DNA of 64,000 nucleotides, taken from Pseudofabraea citricarpa. Lineage: Eukaryota; Ascomycota; Leotiomycetes; Helotiales; Dermateaceae. Of the stretch, positions 44,894-57,270 are shown in pieces. Position numbers and translations under genes: made by a program. Location: contig JAPWGK010000011.1 in NCBI GenBank assembly GCA_029641185.1, forward strand, positions 1,178,001 to 1,242,000, written 5' to 3'. Position 1 is the stretch's first letter. The number at the start of each line of letters is the position of its first letter. A model generated the notes under the pieces. The model did not search any database. It was not told the DNA's origin and saw only the letters and a list, made by a program, of their open reading frames with translations.

Positions 44894-46852
44894 AGCACTG
44901 ATTCTGTTTTGCGCGGGGTTTTGCATTTCCATGGAGGATTACAGGTGCCATCTGGTCTTAGGCATCTGACAGGGGCTGGGAAACGCAATGGGATGTATGG
45001 CTATGCATCAGCGTATGGGGCAGGATCAAATCAAGTTACGTATAACTTGAGAGAGCAGAAGCTTAAATGAGACATGTGCTTTCAAATACCCTCGCGTGAT
45101 AATTTGCTTGAATTCTATCGTGAACCTCATTATTGCGCCTGCTTTGTGTTTTCCATGTTCATCTGTCATGATCAATCAAGCCTTTGATTACAATGAACTC
45201 TTCCAAAGCCAGAACCCAAACATTAGAGAGCAGAAGCTGATGGAACTCCCACTCGCCGTACAGGAGCTGATGATCGTACCAACGTTGAAAGCCCAATCGA
45301 TCTACCGCAAGTGCGCAGACTGCAACCCTCCGCACGCCGCACGCAAAGTGCGCGCCAAGCAGACAAACAAGCAACCAATTCTTCAAGTCCTGGCACAGAG
45401 GCAACAAGATCTCAATGAAAAGTCAAGAGGATCATCTCTGCAGAGCAGAGAGGGAGTGCAATCAAAAATTCCCCGGGGGAGAAACCCGTAGGCTGCTCAA
45501 TGGTTCTTGGCACCGCGCTGTGCAATGCAGGCTTCGTACCACCAACTCTTGGATTCTTGAGCTCAAGAGCTGCCCAGAAGGTAAGTATGAAGAAGAAAGA
45601 AAAGAAGAAGAGAAGGAGGAGGAGAAGGGGGGGTTTTATAGGCGTGGGGAGACGCTAAGCGAGCTCGCCCGATCGGGAAATCAGTGTCCCAAATTGGAAG
45701 CACCTGAGAAAGCTGGAGGGTTGTGTTTGCTAAGTTTGCTGCGTTTGCTGCGTTTGTATTGTTTGCTTCTTGTTGTTTGCTTGTGCCATTGTCTGTTAGC
45801 TCTCGCGTCGTTGCAGCTGCTAATTGATAAATTAGCCGAGCTTGGAGGCTACCAAAGACTTCTCAACCATAAAACATACCTACCTAGAAACGAGATAAGG
45901 AGGACAAAACATAAAACCTTGTTCGGATTATTACAAAACATTTGATGCATGCTTCCATTCAGATTTCTTAGTACTGTCTGAGGATTGCTGTCACATCTCC
46001 GTTTCCTGAAGTACTCTTCCTTGCTACTTGATCGTGCTTGTGATTACTTCTCAGAGGGATTTGATTTTTCACACAAATGCTAGCATACCTTAATATGTAA
46101 ACTATAAATTATCCAGTGTCATTGGACCTCTTCCACTATGACATGCTCCTAGAATAGATCTCTAGGCTTTGAAGCAGGCCACAGAATTCCACGTGATCAC
46201 AAGCCAGGGAAAGAAATGACCCCTCATCACATAGCAGCAGCCAGTCATGCGTCATAATACGACACACCCACTAAGACAACTTATGACATCTTGCATTAAT
46301 GATTTCCTGCTAACATACGGATAATAACAAGCTCTATATCACACACGTGATATAGCTTCTTACGGCCGTATCGACGTCAATGGCTTCATAGCCTCACAGC
46401 GGTTTACGTACATGACACTAACAAGAACAAGTCCACAAATGACATCTACCAACGTGAACCATCCGATCAACAAGATCTTGTTTCCTGTGAGATCTTCCTT
46501 ATGCTATCGATACGCGTAACACCAAGCTCGCGCAGGTATGCTTGATTAAGTATAGCTTCGCTTCTTCGCTCTCGACACTGATTTGCAGAAGGATGCGTGA
46601 AGCGCAAGCAAGACCCGAAACATGAAGCATTCAAGGACGCCTGTGTTGGAGAGTCGGGGTAATTGATTAGGATGCGGCCGTAGAGGTGAAAACCACTGAA
46701 CTTGCTGCAGGTATAAAAGTCTGTGAAGTTTCCCGCCTAGAGACACCGATGCAACCACTATAATTATTGTTACAAGTCACAAGACATCCTTGGAAATAAG
46801 ACCACGCATATCGAATCTCACTTGCCCATCGACTTTCGTGGCAACGTAGAAA
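44894..46852. other. gene-poor region
   Basis: Frames at 45096-45491 and 45415-45945 overlap and have low-complexity content from a purine-rich run (45583-45627) and a TTTGCTGCG-type repeat (about 45724-45785); I do not call them genes. An imperfect palindrome lies at 46329-46358. Confidence 0.5.
46329..46358. repeat. imperfect palindrome with CACGTG-like core
   Basis: AAGCTCTATATCAC, spacer ACAC, GTGATATAGCTT: the arms pair over 12 bp with a 2-base bulge. It could be a dyad binding site or the relic of a small inverted-repeat element. Confidence 0.45.
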
Positions 46853-47101
46853 ATGTGCTGCCGCCGTCGTCACGCTTCCCGACCTCGTCGATCTCTTATC
46901 GGTCTCATCTTCTATGCAATCAAGCAGAAGCGGCAACAGAAAATCCAAAAGAGAGCAGCTGCAGGCCAGGTCCAGGCTGGGAAACTTACCTTTGAAGCTG
47001 AGAAGCAATGGCCAGACGGGACCGAAGATGCAGTTCAGATGACCGCCCACGAATCATTCGACGCACCACCCACGTACCGTGAGACTCTGAAGGAATGTTA
47101 A
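46853..47101 (+). CDS. small basic hypothetical protein
   Basis: An 82-residue single-exon frame with start context GTAGAAAATG. The N-terminus is Cys/Arg-rich (M-C-C-R-R-R-H), which could be a palmitoylation-type membrane anchor. It leads into a short hydrophobic stretch (L-I-G-L-I-F-Y-A-I), a basic helix (K-Q-K-R-Q-Q-K-I-Q-K-R) and an acidic end with a P-P-T-Y-R motif typical of small fungal membrane-associated proteins with PPxY-like tails. I do not recognise a named family. The composition argues for a real gene, but no homologue can be checked here. Confidence 0.5.
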   Translation: MCCRRRHASRPRRSLIGLIFYAIKQKRQQKIQKRAAAGQVQAGKLTFEAEKQWPDGTEDAVQMTAHESFDAPPTYRETLKEC

Positions 47102-49467
47102 ATGACTATTGAAGCACCATCATGTATGAGTGATTAAGGGACATGTGATGTACGACGTGGATTTTGCAATTGAGGGGGTTGGAAAAGGCGGGATGGCAGT
47201 GGGGGCAAACGATAAGCATTGATGTATTTTGGACTGGTTGTACAAGAAGGATTGGCATCGGAAAGAGTATGCATCTCCTGCATTACGCATACAATATTGG
47301 ACTTGGTTCCTCGTTTTGCTGGTCGCACGCGAAATGGTTCATGTGGTCGTATATTAATTGATTGAATAAAAAGGAGCAGTCGCTTGCAGATCCTCCACGC
47401 TCTTCCAAATCAAAAAACGGTCTGCATCCCGTTGGCCACGCCCATGTGTTGATCTACTGGTTCTCCTTGGGCCAGCATGAAACGGGTGGTTATGCAATAC
47501 GGTTGAACGACAGCTGAGTACGAGGCAGCTTTATGACATTTGCACAAGCCTTGCATAATGTTATGCAAGGACCTGCAGCGAGAGGGAACTCAGGGAAGAT
47601 TTGCAGACGACGCAAGGATCTCAGTCTGGTCCAGTCCAGCCACCCCTCTCCTTCCTGGGATCCAGGACGACTCGGCGAGCCCTTCATGTAGCCTTGAGAT
47701 GGATGGTCCACTTGGATCTGTGGTTGCATTCATCGGCATTCGTACAGTACTGTACGGTCGCACAACCCTCTACGGATGCTGTAGTAGTGCCCGCTGCCCC
47801 GGAGTGATACGATGGAGCCACTATTGAGACATGGTGCAACAGCAGTGCTGTATCTTGGATCAGACGGTGTTGACGTGGTGATGCAAATTCTCAACTATCG
47901 ATCAGCTATCGTTCCGAAAACACATGGCAAGCTGTGAGCCCGAAACTTAACGAGTCCTTCTACGGACATATCCCACTGCTACGAGGCACCATGTGTGCAT
48001 GTTCATGTCCATGTTCAAGTTCAAGTTCAAGCGGGTGTTGGTCGTTGCCGTTGCTGAAGGAGGGATTGCCCTGGGCAGGATCAAAAGAAAAGGTGGTTAC
48101 TTGAGGGGAAAGAAACTTCACGGTGCATAAGGGCAGAATTGAAGCAATCAAGGGAGATTGTGAATGACGTTCCAGCCGGCTCGCGGATGACGGGTTATCG
48201 CGCTTCTGCACAGTGCACAGTGCACACCTCGCCGTCGTTTTTTTCATGTCTTCCCGCGAGAAGCGTATGTGATGATCTTCAGAGTTCGTGAAGATGGCTT
48301 GACCAGCTCGTTACAGCCATATGCAAGGAGATTTGAGTTGTGGTGCAGGCTGCAGGCTGCGAACTTCTTTTTTCGGAGTCCGGGTTCCTAGGGACGTGTC
48401 CAATGGCAGGTGCAGCGCTTCTTCTTCTTTTTCTTCTGCCGCAATATGACAGCCGACGGGGAATCGAATCCGGCGAATGAGGGTGCTTAGTGCGGGGTGG
48501 TGATCAGCCTCCCGCGGGGGGCTAAAACCCACGATGATGGGTTGTGATGGATGATGAATGATGGATGATGGAGGATGGACGATGGATGATAGATGGTGGT
48601 TGGTGGTTGGTGGTTGGTGGTTGGTGGTGGGTGGTTAGTTGGGTTGGTTGGGTTAGGGTCGGAAATTCCTTCTTCCCCTCCGAAGGGATCATCTCATCAT
48701 ATCATCATATCATGGTGTGACTGAGTGAGTGAGTGACTGGTGTCCCAGTAGCACGCCAGAATTCCAGTCCGTCGTCAGAGAGTGGTCATACGGTGCTGCA
48801 GTGCCTACTCGAGTGTGTTGCATTGCGCTGCTGAGGGTGAGAGGGTGAAGTAGTGTTTCTCCTCTGCTTCTAGATTCAATAAATCAAATCGATAGGGCGG
48901 GTGCTCTGCTCCAAGGGTCGATGGCTAGGGGTCCAGGGCGTCGGGAACCCTTACATTAGCGACCCGGCTAGGGCCAACGATCCCTAGGGCCAGCAGGGTC
49001 TTGAGGGTCCTTTGGGGGTCTTTTAGGGTGTCCTTCAGGCGTTGTCCCCCTCTACAGCACGCCCCCTCTGTCCCTCGATCCCTGGGCTTGCTTAGCGCTG
49101 CGTCGCCTCCCTGCTCCATGCAACTCCACGCAACTCCATGCAACTCCACCCCCAACTCCATCCAAACTCCCATACCCTCGAATCTAGATCTGACAGCTCC
49201 GAATTTGCTGCCAAAACACTGCATCAGCCATGGAATGCAGCCACACCACGCCGTTCGATCGCTGTACTGACTTACTGTGTCAACCAGACTGCCAGAGCTC
49301 GACCTTCTTATATCCCCTCCTTGTCTCGCCTCCTTGAGATTTTAATTTCCTCAACCTCAGCTCAAACGTGGTCCTCATATCTACTTCACCAGTACACTAC
49401 ACTACAGTACAGCACTTGACATCACCATCATCAAACGTTATCATCCCCACATTCCACGACGCCTATC
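47102..49467. other. intergenic region with GGTGGTT repeats
   Basis: No gene supported. It holds the GATGG/TGGTGGT tandem tracts at about 48533-48655 and short tandem copies of an ACTCCAT-type unit at 49115-49165. It ends in a CT-rich leader before the gene at 49468. Confidence 0.55.
48533..48655. repeat. GATGGATGAT and GGTGGTT tandem repeats
   Basis: A GATGGATGAT-rich tract followed by about five GGTGGTT units and ending GGTTGGGTTGGGTTAGGG. G-rich on the plus strand. Only one telomere-like unit is present, so it is not a telomeric array. Confidence 0.75.
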
Positions 49468-50325
49468 ATGCCTTCGTCACAGAAAGACTACTACAGCGAG
49501 AATGTCAACCTTCCGTTGGGAGGCTGGCGAGCTCCTTCACCATTCACACTCAGCTTCGCCAACATACCTCTCAAAGATTCCGATGAGCTTCCGCTCGTCT
49601 CGCCCAAGAGACTCGGCGTGGGCCGCTTCTCATTGGAAGCTCAAGAGCGGCTCTCGTACATGTCCAGCGGCTCTGCGGGTTCGGACCCAGGAATGATGGA
49701 CGACTCGTTGGGGTGGTCTGACAGTGACATGTCACACGACGAGGACGATTGCTATACATCAGCACCCAGCGCCGGTGCCTCTTCCAACAAAATCATCCAC
49801 GCGACGCCCATGTACCAAGTCATGACATCTTTCACCCCCGCCAACAGGACCACCGGTCTCCGTCGCTCAGACATACGACGAGCAGCTCCTCTCCCTCTTC
49901 ACAATGCAGCCCCGAGAACCATCTCAGAGTATCCTCGTGCACCTCGATCGGCTCCTCAGGAGCCTAGCCAGCAATGGCAGCAATCAAAGGCGCGCCCGAC
50001 TGGGGTACGTTCACGCTCATTCGGCCAGCCTTCAAACCTAGCCAACTGCACAACTGCGCAATCCTCTCCCACATCATCTGGAACATCCACCCCCGTTGCC
50101 ACACAATCGGCACCAGTCTCGGCAACGTTCCCTTCAGAGCCACTCATGGAGCTCATGGAGAAGAGCGTCTTCGAGGACGATGACGATGATGATGAGAGGA
50201 GCGGCCTGGTTGCTTTCGCCTCTCGCCTGCGCATCCGTGGCACAAGTGCCAATCGCAAGGAGAAGAAAGACTCAAAGAGAAGTGCCAGTGAAACCATGAG
50301 AGGAGTATTCGGCATGAAGAAGTAA
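49468..50325 (+). CDS. low-complexity hypothetical protein
   Basis: A single-exon frame of 285 residues starting MPSSQKDYYSENVNLPLGGW, with no frame interruption. The sequence is mostly disordered: Ser-, Pro- and Thr-rich with an acidic cluster near residues 88-93, a Gln/Ser-rich middle and a run of Asp/Glu about 238-244. The C-terminus is basic (K-E-K-K-D-S-K-R, ending G-V-F-G-M-K-K). Short hydrophobic or aromatic patches may be binding motifs. The long CT-rich leader just upstream is typical of expressed fungal genes. No domain is recognised. A regulatory or scaffold role is possible but not shown. Confidence 0.75.
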   Translation: MPSSQKDYYSENVNLPLGGWRAPSPFTLSFANIPLKDSDELPLVSPKRLGVGRFSLEAQERLSYMSSGSAGSDPGMMDDSLGWSDSDMSHDEDDCYTSAPSAGASSNKIIHATPMYQVMTSFTPANRTTGLRRSDIRRAAPLPLHNAAPRTISEYPRAPRSAPQEPSQQWQQSKARPTGVRSRSFGQPSNLANCTTAQSSPTSSGTSTPVATQSAPVSATFPSEPLMELMEKSVFEDDDDDDERSGLVAFASRLRIRGTSANRKEKKDSKRSASETMRGVFGMKK

Positions 50326-53300
50326 AGAGAGGTGGGGAGGCAGGGAGAGGAGAGACAGGTCTATCCATTCGTTAACCAACCAAAAGTGTGCTTTTATTTC
50401 CTTTGTCTAGGATGATGAATTACGAATATATGGTAGAAGGATTTAGAGGCGCGGATTGAAAGCGTGTTTGGAGGAAAAAATGTCGGCTTTGATGGAGGGG
50501 CGAACGGGTCACAGTGTGTAATGATATAATGAATCTCATGATATACCTACCACTCATGTCAAAAATAATTACACTTCTTCAATCATTTGACAGTTCCTTT
50601 CTTTCCACGTGCCTTGCTCAAACTCTGTATCTTGGCGATTGGCCTTAGTCATAAATAGCGGTTTACTTTTGTGCATGGCCACTCAATGTATTGTAAGTAC
50701 AGACACATCGGTTAAAGCATCTTGCTATCAGATCGGCTCATATCGCCTCCATCTTTGTACCGGATCTTCAACCACATGGCCTTGAAGAAATCAAACAAAC
50801 ATTACCCCGGGAGCAGCACAGAAAACAATCCAAATCAAGGCAGCAGCTAAAGCGAGAGATATGGCAATTCTGCACTGCATACGGTGAAAACACGTGCACA
50901 GCCTCTCTTCAACAATCTAGGCCCTCATGAGACTCGATCAGTAAACACCAATCTCAGTATGGCGAATGAAGAGAGGAAACACCACACGAGACACTAGAAG
51001 AACCGGAGTCCGGTGTAATCCCACTTCCCCACGCCAGGTGGGGGAGCGTTAAATCGGATTCGTGATCACGATGGTACGATGTTTGCTGGATTGGGAAGGC
51101 CGACTCGTCGTCAGGAGATTCCGAGTCTCACAGCGTACCCGCCACCGCCTCAATACAGTGCAACTTGATCGAAAATGGTTCAGCTCGAATGGTGGGAGCC
51201 TCATCGAGTGGCGGATGTATGTGGCGGTGGTTTCTTATTGGCTATGTCGTGTGAAGAGAGACAACTAAGTCAGCCTTCGGAGTCTGGGCCCTCATCAGGT
51301 ATAACAGTAGGGCTGAAAAGAAAATGGGAATTCTCCATCAGCGCGACCGTACTCGGACATGGACTGCTGGTATTTCCCCGTCCTTTTAGATCCTGAGCCG
51401 GCTCTGAAACTAATCTCTGCTTTGGGGTCCCTTGGGATTCCCAGACTGCTGGATCCGAAGGAGAACCGCCCCGGGAGCTTACTGGATCCAGGTTTTGTGA
51501 TCATGTTTGTGACTCAACTGTGGTGCGGGCATTGACTCTTCAAGCCTCCAACACCGCCGCAATAAGGATGGAGGATGTTTGGAACCAGATTGCTGGAACA
51601 CAACTAAAATTCCGGCGGGAGGACCGATTTGGTGGGCTTTTTGTTTTGGGCATGGATGGATTTCTTGCCTCTTGCTTGCCATTTTGGACCTACTGTCGGC
51701 AAAGGAAGAGACGTGTGGATTCCACGTGGGGGATATATCGTTCGATTGTTCGGGGTTTATTGTTCTGGAACAAATGAATTCTGCTTTGCATCGCTGAGGT
51801 GTTGGATTGGTTGGGACTAGTCAAGATTTGTCTGTTTCAATAGATCCGATGAGGAAGACTGCCCTGCGTACAGCAAGATCGGTGAAGTCTGTGCTTCTAT
51901 TGTTTCTGTTGTCAATGTGACCAGTCAGTCCTCGCTGATATTGAAGATATATAAAGATCGCAGAAGCGTTTGCGACAAAACACAGACAAAATAATCTTCC
52001 ACTCACATTCTTTTATCTTCAAACCACCAAAAACAGAAAATAATCTTCGCATGTAAGAATCAAAACCAGCAACTATCATGATCTTAATATCATAGCAGAT
52101 ATAACGTGGCATGAGATAATATAAATCTCTTGGGTCCTTTGACTACTGGATTCTAACTATAACTCGCTGTAGGAAGTGCTTCTCCGTCATTATGTACAGT
52201 TGTCGTATTGATATTTCATTGCTCTAACACAAAAGTCAACGAACGATATGGACTCAGTAGATTTTGTGCCGCTCTAAACCCAGGCGTTGTTTACACATTT
52301 AGCAAGAAAGCAACTATATCACAAGCAAATAATTTCCATTTTTACCCCAAGACACAATCAACCTACTACTCGTTAGAATATTCTTGATTTGCCAAAGTAA
52401 CTTTGGCAGAGATTCTTGATATAAATGACCAAATATTAGCCGATGCTATCACCACCTTCAAACAAGAATTTACTCAACTTACATGTCTTATACAAACATG
52501 TGAAGAGATCGAAGACACAGCCATCCTGTCTCAAAATTACCGATCGTTTGGCATTTTCAAAATCTTAGCGATGCACCTCAAGAACAGCGATAAAGTTTTG
52601 AGTGGTGCTGACACACATTTCTTGTCATGTACTTGGCCTCATCAGTACGAGTCTTTGAAATTGAAACAGAACTCGAAGGCCACGAAAGAAGGTGTTATTT
52701 TGTCAAGACTGGGCACATTATACCATTGTTGGAAGCAAATGATGTCGATTTCATTTCAGTAGACCATCTAGTTGTCTTCCAAATTAATTGCAAGGTAGAA
52801 ATATCATGAGCATGAATGCAACAAGGCTCATATATAAACATAGTGGACAAAACCCCTCATTTCATGATTCGCGGCTGTTCATCTTCAAGCCTTCTTGAAT
52901 TACACCGTACGAATCCCAAGGTAGTTGTTTCTGGGCTTTTGCTAGGCAATATAAACATCCACTTCAATGATGATGTGCAAACAGAACAGCACTGATCCGA
53001 AGTATCCGACAATCTCGGGAAAAAAAGCGAGAGAGGGGTTCGCTTGTTAAGGGGATCAAACATCCTTGGGGAAAGGGGACGGGACTGTAAGGAAGATCCG
53101 TTAACAGATGAAACGACGTCACCACAAAGCCTTGCCTTGCCGCGAGAATTTCGATAGATGTTCAGCCTTCGCAGAGGAGAAGAGGAGTAAAGGAGCTGAG
53201 AGGTTCGCTGAAGGGTCAGAGCTGCTCAGCGGCTAACGAGGCGTTTAACGCTCGGGTTATGGTTGGCTTGGTGAGCTCGTGCTGCAGAAGAGCTTGCTTA

Positions 53301-54065
53301 TTCTCCAGCCTTCGTCCAAAAATGCAAAATGCAAAGATAGCAAAGCAGTCTGAGGGGCTGCTGATGATGATGATAGCCAGAGCCAGTGCTCAAGAGTGGG
53401 CCGCGTCATGATATGGGAACATCAGATCGCCGGTGGATTTGCACAGGCATGCTGAACAGTGCTTAGACGAAAGGGCCGTGACCTTAGTGATATCAGCCCG
53501 AAATAGCAGAACAACGTGACTCTGTCGCTATGCACACACCTCGTTTCAGAGCCAACCCTGGCCATCGCGTGGATTTGGCCTCAGAAAGCGCCGGAAGTGG
53601 CCTCGCTGGCTGACCTTCCTGACCTGTTTGATGCAACCAGCTTGGATCGCGCTTTGCAGACCTGGTTTGACAAGACCTCTTTCTTCTGCAAGACCAACTG
53701 TACCGTGCCAGCAGCCCACTCATCACTCATGCCCGCCATGGCTCTTTCCTCTCCCTCTTCGAAATCATTAAGAAGGAGGCGGAGCAGCATTTCTCGTCGC
53801 CAGGAATTCCAGACCATAGTTAAGGAATGCAAACTTTCCAAAACGCCCACATCCCGGACCACGATTCTCTTGACTCTTTAAGAGTGTCACCTCGCAGAAA
53901 TCAAACCCAAGACGCCACCGAGTAAAGAGGATAGTTTGGTTTCGTCTTCCATTCACGCTGCGTTCGAATAAGAACTTGTTGTGCACCCCTCGACCGACTC
54001 GACCGACTCGACTAGCTACCACTATTCTCCCCAACACCCAACATATCTCTATATTTCCGACCAAC
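50326..54065. other. gene-poor region
   Basis: Largely featureless. Frames near 52403-52809 are open in two phases one after another and could be a broken gene, but open on TTG. A perfect 17-base palindrome (GCCAAAGTAACTTTGGC) lies at 52391-52407. Near 53990 the short GACTC repeats and CT-rich sequence form the leader of the next small frame. Confidence 0.5.
52391..52407. repeat. perfect 17-base palindrome
   Basis: GCCAAAGT-A-ACTTTGGC: two 8-base arms around one base. Could be a dyad-type protein-binding site or chance. Confidence 0.5.
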
Positions 54066-54233
54066 ATGGACGACGTCATTGTTATTCCTCAGGTTTTCGT
54101 CTTCAATTCCGCCATCATTCTCGTTGTCGCATTGACCATCATCATACTGGTGTTTGCAAAGATCTGGACCTCTGTGAGGGCCCTGCCGACAGATGCGGAG
54201 ATGGCAATGTATCGCAGGATGGATGCTTGCTGA
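54066..54233 (+). CDS. putative single-pass membrane microprotein
   Basis: A 55-residue frame starting MDDVIVIPQVFVFNSAIILV, with a good start context (ACCAACATGG) after a pyrimidine-rich leader. One strongly hydrophobic helix spans about residues 10-34 (F-N-S-A-I-I-L-V-V-A-L-T-I-I-I-L-V-F-A). A short hydrophilic tail with M-A-M-Y-R-R-M-D follows. It may be complete or the first exon of a longer gene; an AG/GTGAGT-like site follows the stop. No family is recognised. Confidence 0.4.
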   Translation: MDDVIVIPQVFVFNSAIILVVALTIIILVFAKIWTSVRALPTDAEMAMYRRMDAC

Positions 54234-55667
54234 GGCATCCAAACGGGATCACGTTCACTATCAAAATTACTGAAGCAAAGTGAGTGTTTGTCCATGTGCT
54301 GTACGACGTTGCTAACGCACCTCTTAGGCTACACCACCAGTTCGTGCTTGGACTCAAGTCTTGCTCGGAAAGAAGTGGCTGGGTGCTGAGCACTGTCTTA
54401 CGCTTCCCCAATCAACCCAAGCGGTCCATCATTCTAGATCTCTGTCGCCGCCTCAATTGAGGTCACGCGTAGACTTTTTCTGGTGAGGTTGGCTTCTTCT
54501 GGAAGGGATGACATGACTGCAATGTCTTTCCAGTGTCTTAGACGGAGGTTGGGCGACGATCGGCAACGAAAACTTCTTCATTGGGTATTCCACTATGTAG
54601 AGAGGCTGGCAGTCGAGAAAAGACATGAATCCTTGTCTCGCAGTTAGGGAGCCGCGATGCGCCTGAGAAGAGATACCCCCAGTGTATACCCAGAGCCTGG
54701 TGGTCGGCGTGCAGCTGAAGATTGGAGAGGTACAACACAACTTTCCTTTCTCCGCGACCATTATGAAATTTAGTTACTACCATATCTAAATATTATTAGT
54801 TGTATATATAAGCAGAACACAGGACCATCTGTCTGCTATCGGATTATGTTTAATTTCATCTATGAATGTGTTTCGTTGAAAAACAAAGCTAGAGAGCATG
54901 GTTCACTTCAAGCATATAAACACCTAAAGCTTTCATCATTTTGATAACACGAATCAAGCAAGATATTTCTGTTAATACTTCTAAATTAGATGGTGGTATA
55001 TTATGGTCCACAAATGATAGATTGACATGAAAGGTACATAATGTATGATTATTCGACTACTTGATTGGACCTTCTCGTTTCGAAAACGAGGTACAAACCG
55101 GAAACGATTAGAATCCCAACTGTATATCATGACCGATACTCTCTACTTATATTTGGTGACATGCCTCCAAGCTTAGAAAGTTGAGAAATACTTGTTGGTG
55201 CTATTGGCTGAGGGGTGGAGATGCAGTGGTGTAGATCTAAGTGACGGGATCGAGTGGTGTTGTGTGTTGTCGCTGAATGTCCTGCCACGCATAAGCTTCG
55301 TTTATATTTGACTTGCTGTAGTTCTATAACAATCTTCAATTGTTCTTGTTGCTGGTATATATCCCCTGCGATCACAATTTTACAACCCTCTGGCGAAACA
55401 CTAAACAATAACTCCAAGCCAGATCAAATTCGACTTGAGAGAGTCTTGTAATTCCTGCACTATCCTCATTTCTGTCGTTTTCGGTAAATTTGCACAAATG
55501 GACAATATCGATCAAGCTCATGAGAATCTACATAGCTTTATGGTGTGGATGAAAGTCAGCAGATAATATGCTTTGCCGACATTTGCTGTGTTGGAGATGA
55601 TAACGAATAACATGGCAGAATATTAGAGGTAGAAGCCAGAAGATAATTGCTGAAGTTGATCTTAATT
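54234..55667. other. intergenic region
   Basis: No gene supported. AT-rich from about 54780 on. Confidence 0.55.
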
Positions 55668-57270
55668 TTAGGAACCTAGGTAATTATTGGCATGACTCTT
55701 TGGCCATTCTCTCCGAGGCGGCATGGGACTAAGTCCTCTATGATCCATGGAAGCCCTTATACCCATCTCGAAATCCTCGTCTTCATAATCATTCGTCTGT
55801 CGACTATCGATGACTCTCGAATCAGGATCGTGGTCATTATTCAACTCATCCTGGCTGTCAAATGCAGCCGTATACATAATTGATTCGCCATTGGGCGTCG
55901 TCTGCACAACGGCGGGATTTTTCGAAGTGCTATGGATACAGCTACTCCTCCGTGTTGTTTGAGACATTCTCCATGTATTCTTGCGGGATGTGTGGGAAGA
56001 CTCAGCAACACTGGGGATTTCGCTGGCACCAAGGAAACGGCGAAAAAGAGGTCTTAAAGTCGCTGCGCTACCGACGATTATACCAACACCTGGTTCGATG
56101 CATGACCAAATCATAAGATTCGAGATGTTTGCTGTGTTAATTGTTAGCGTTGATAAATTTAGTTTAGATGCTTTGAAACTGCAAAGGTATGGCTAAGAAT
56201 TGGAAATAATAGTGACCCTTGCGCTTGGTATCAGAGAGAGCATACTTATGAATGTGAGAAGGTTTTCATCCCCAAGATCTCTGAGATAAGGTATCCTGAT
56301 GAAAGTCGTAATTCCACCGCTATACCTGTTAGTCTTCTCTACTGTATCCTCTTATGTGTATGTGAATAGCTTACAGAGTTCCAAAACAGAGGAGACTCGC
56401 GACCGAGAACTTCATTGCCCGATTCATCTGAAGATTCCACACCTGATCATTATATTCAGCAAGAAAGTCCTACCCCAGCCAATCCCTGCCTTACCATGAC
56501 GATTGGAATGCATGCAAACACAACATCGCTACAAGCTATGATAGCTGAATGGACATATGAGGGTTGTGTAACGGCACTGGTTGGAACACATTTCCCATCC
56601 TTCGTGAGTCTGTTCCACTATAAATTGTCAATAAAGGATTATACTCAATTACTACGACTATAACTGGACTCACGAAGTAATCTACAGGTGAGCACTGGAA
56701 CAGCACCAAGAAAAAGTATCCGGTGCTGTAGAGAGTGAAAATTACGATTGTCACCCAGAGGACAATCTTTTGAGCTCGTGCCTGCACCAGCCGAAGTAAG
56801 AATGCTCCTATTGAAAGTTTGAGGATTAAGACAGTGGGAGTGCTGCACCATGTTAGCAAATCTGCATATAGTTTCCGTTTTCAACTTACTAGAACAGTTC
56901 TCCAAAATAGATGGCCTTCGTAGAATGTTAAAACCACCAAAAAGAATGGGATGGTGAAGGACCTCTACCTTAAAGGCTGGACTGAAGACAGGAAGGAATT
57001 CGACCAGAGTTTTGCCCGCGCCAAGATATATGCCACGAAAGATGAAAGCCTGGTCAACCACATAGAAGATCTTTGAGCAGTTAGTCTTACTTTGAACAAA
57101 CCCATCTAAAGCAAGCTACCCACCAGGGCAAGAACCATTAAATAATCATCAATCCCAAACGCCTTGACAATTACCAAGCGGACGTATATTCGAAGACCAA
57201 CTGCGATCAGAGAAAGAAACACCAAGGTGCCGGCGACCGCAAAACAGGTGACAACGATAGACTCCATCAT
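55668..57270 (-). CDS. rhodopsin-domain integral membrane protein (SAT4/Pth11-like)
   Basis: Eight exons (57270-57124, 57070-56969, 56915-56890, 56842-56674, 56617-56495, 56427-56375, 56325-56246, 56131-55668) join with matching phases to 387 residues. About seven hydrophobic helices are spread along the exons. Family marks are G-I-D-D-Y-L-M-V near the end of helix one, Y-F-G-E-L-F-Y, L-F-Q-C-S-P-V-D-Y-F, S-A-I-I-A-C-S-D-V-V-F and I-E-P-G-V-G-I-I in the last helix. The first and second loops are short. The C-terminal about 110 residues are hydrophilic and disordered. The family is the large fungal rhodopsin-like domain group, often annotated Pth11-like receptors although most members lack the N-terminal CFEM domain, as here. 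The ligand is unknown. The longer frame upstream opens on TTG, so ATG 57270 is used. Confidence 0.88.

Noticed and set aside
45096..45945. Overlapping frames of 131 and 176 codons on the plus strand
   Set aside because: Low-complexity Glu/Lys and Leu/Cys runs come from purine-rich and TTTGCTGCG-type repeats. The two frames overlap out of phase and have no recognisable features.
48630..48660. Telomere-like GGGTTAGGG
   Set aside because: Only one TTAGGG unit is present, next to GGTTG repeats. Not a telomeric array.
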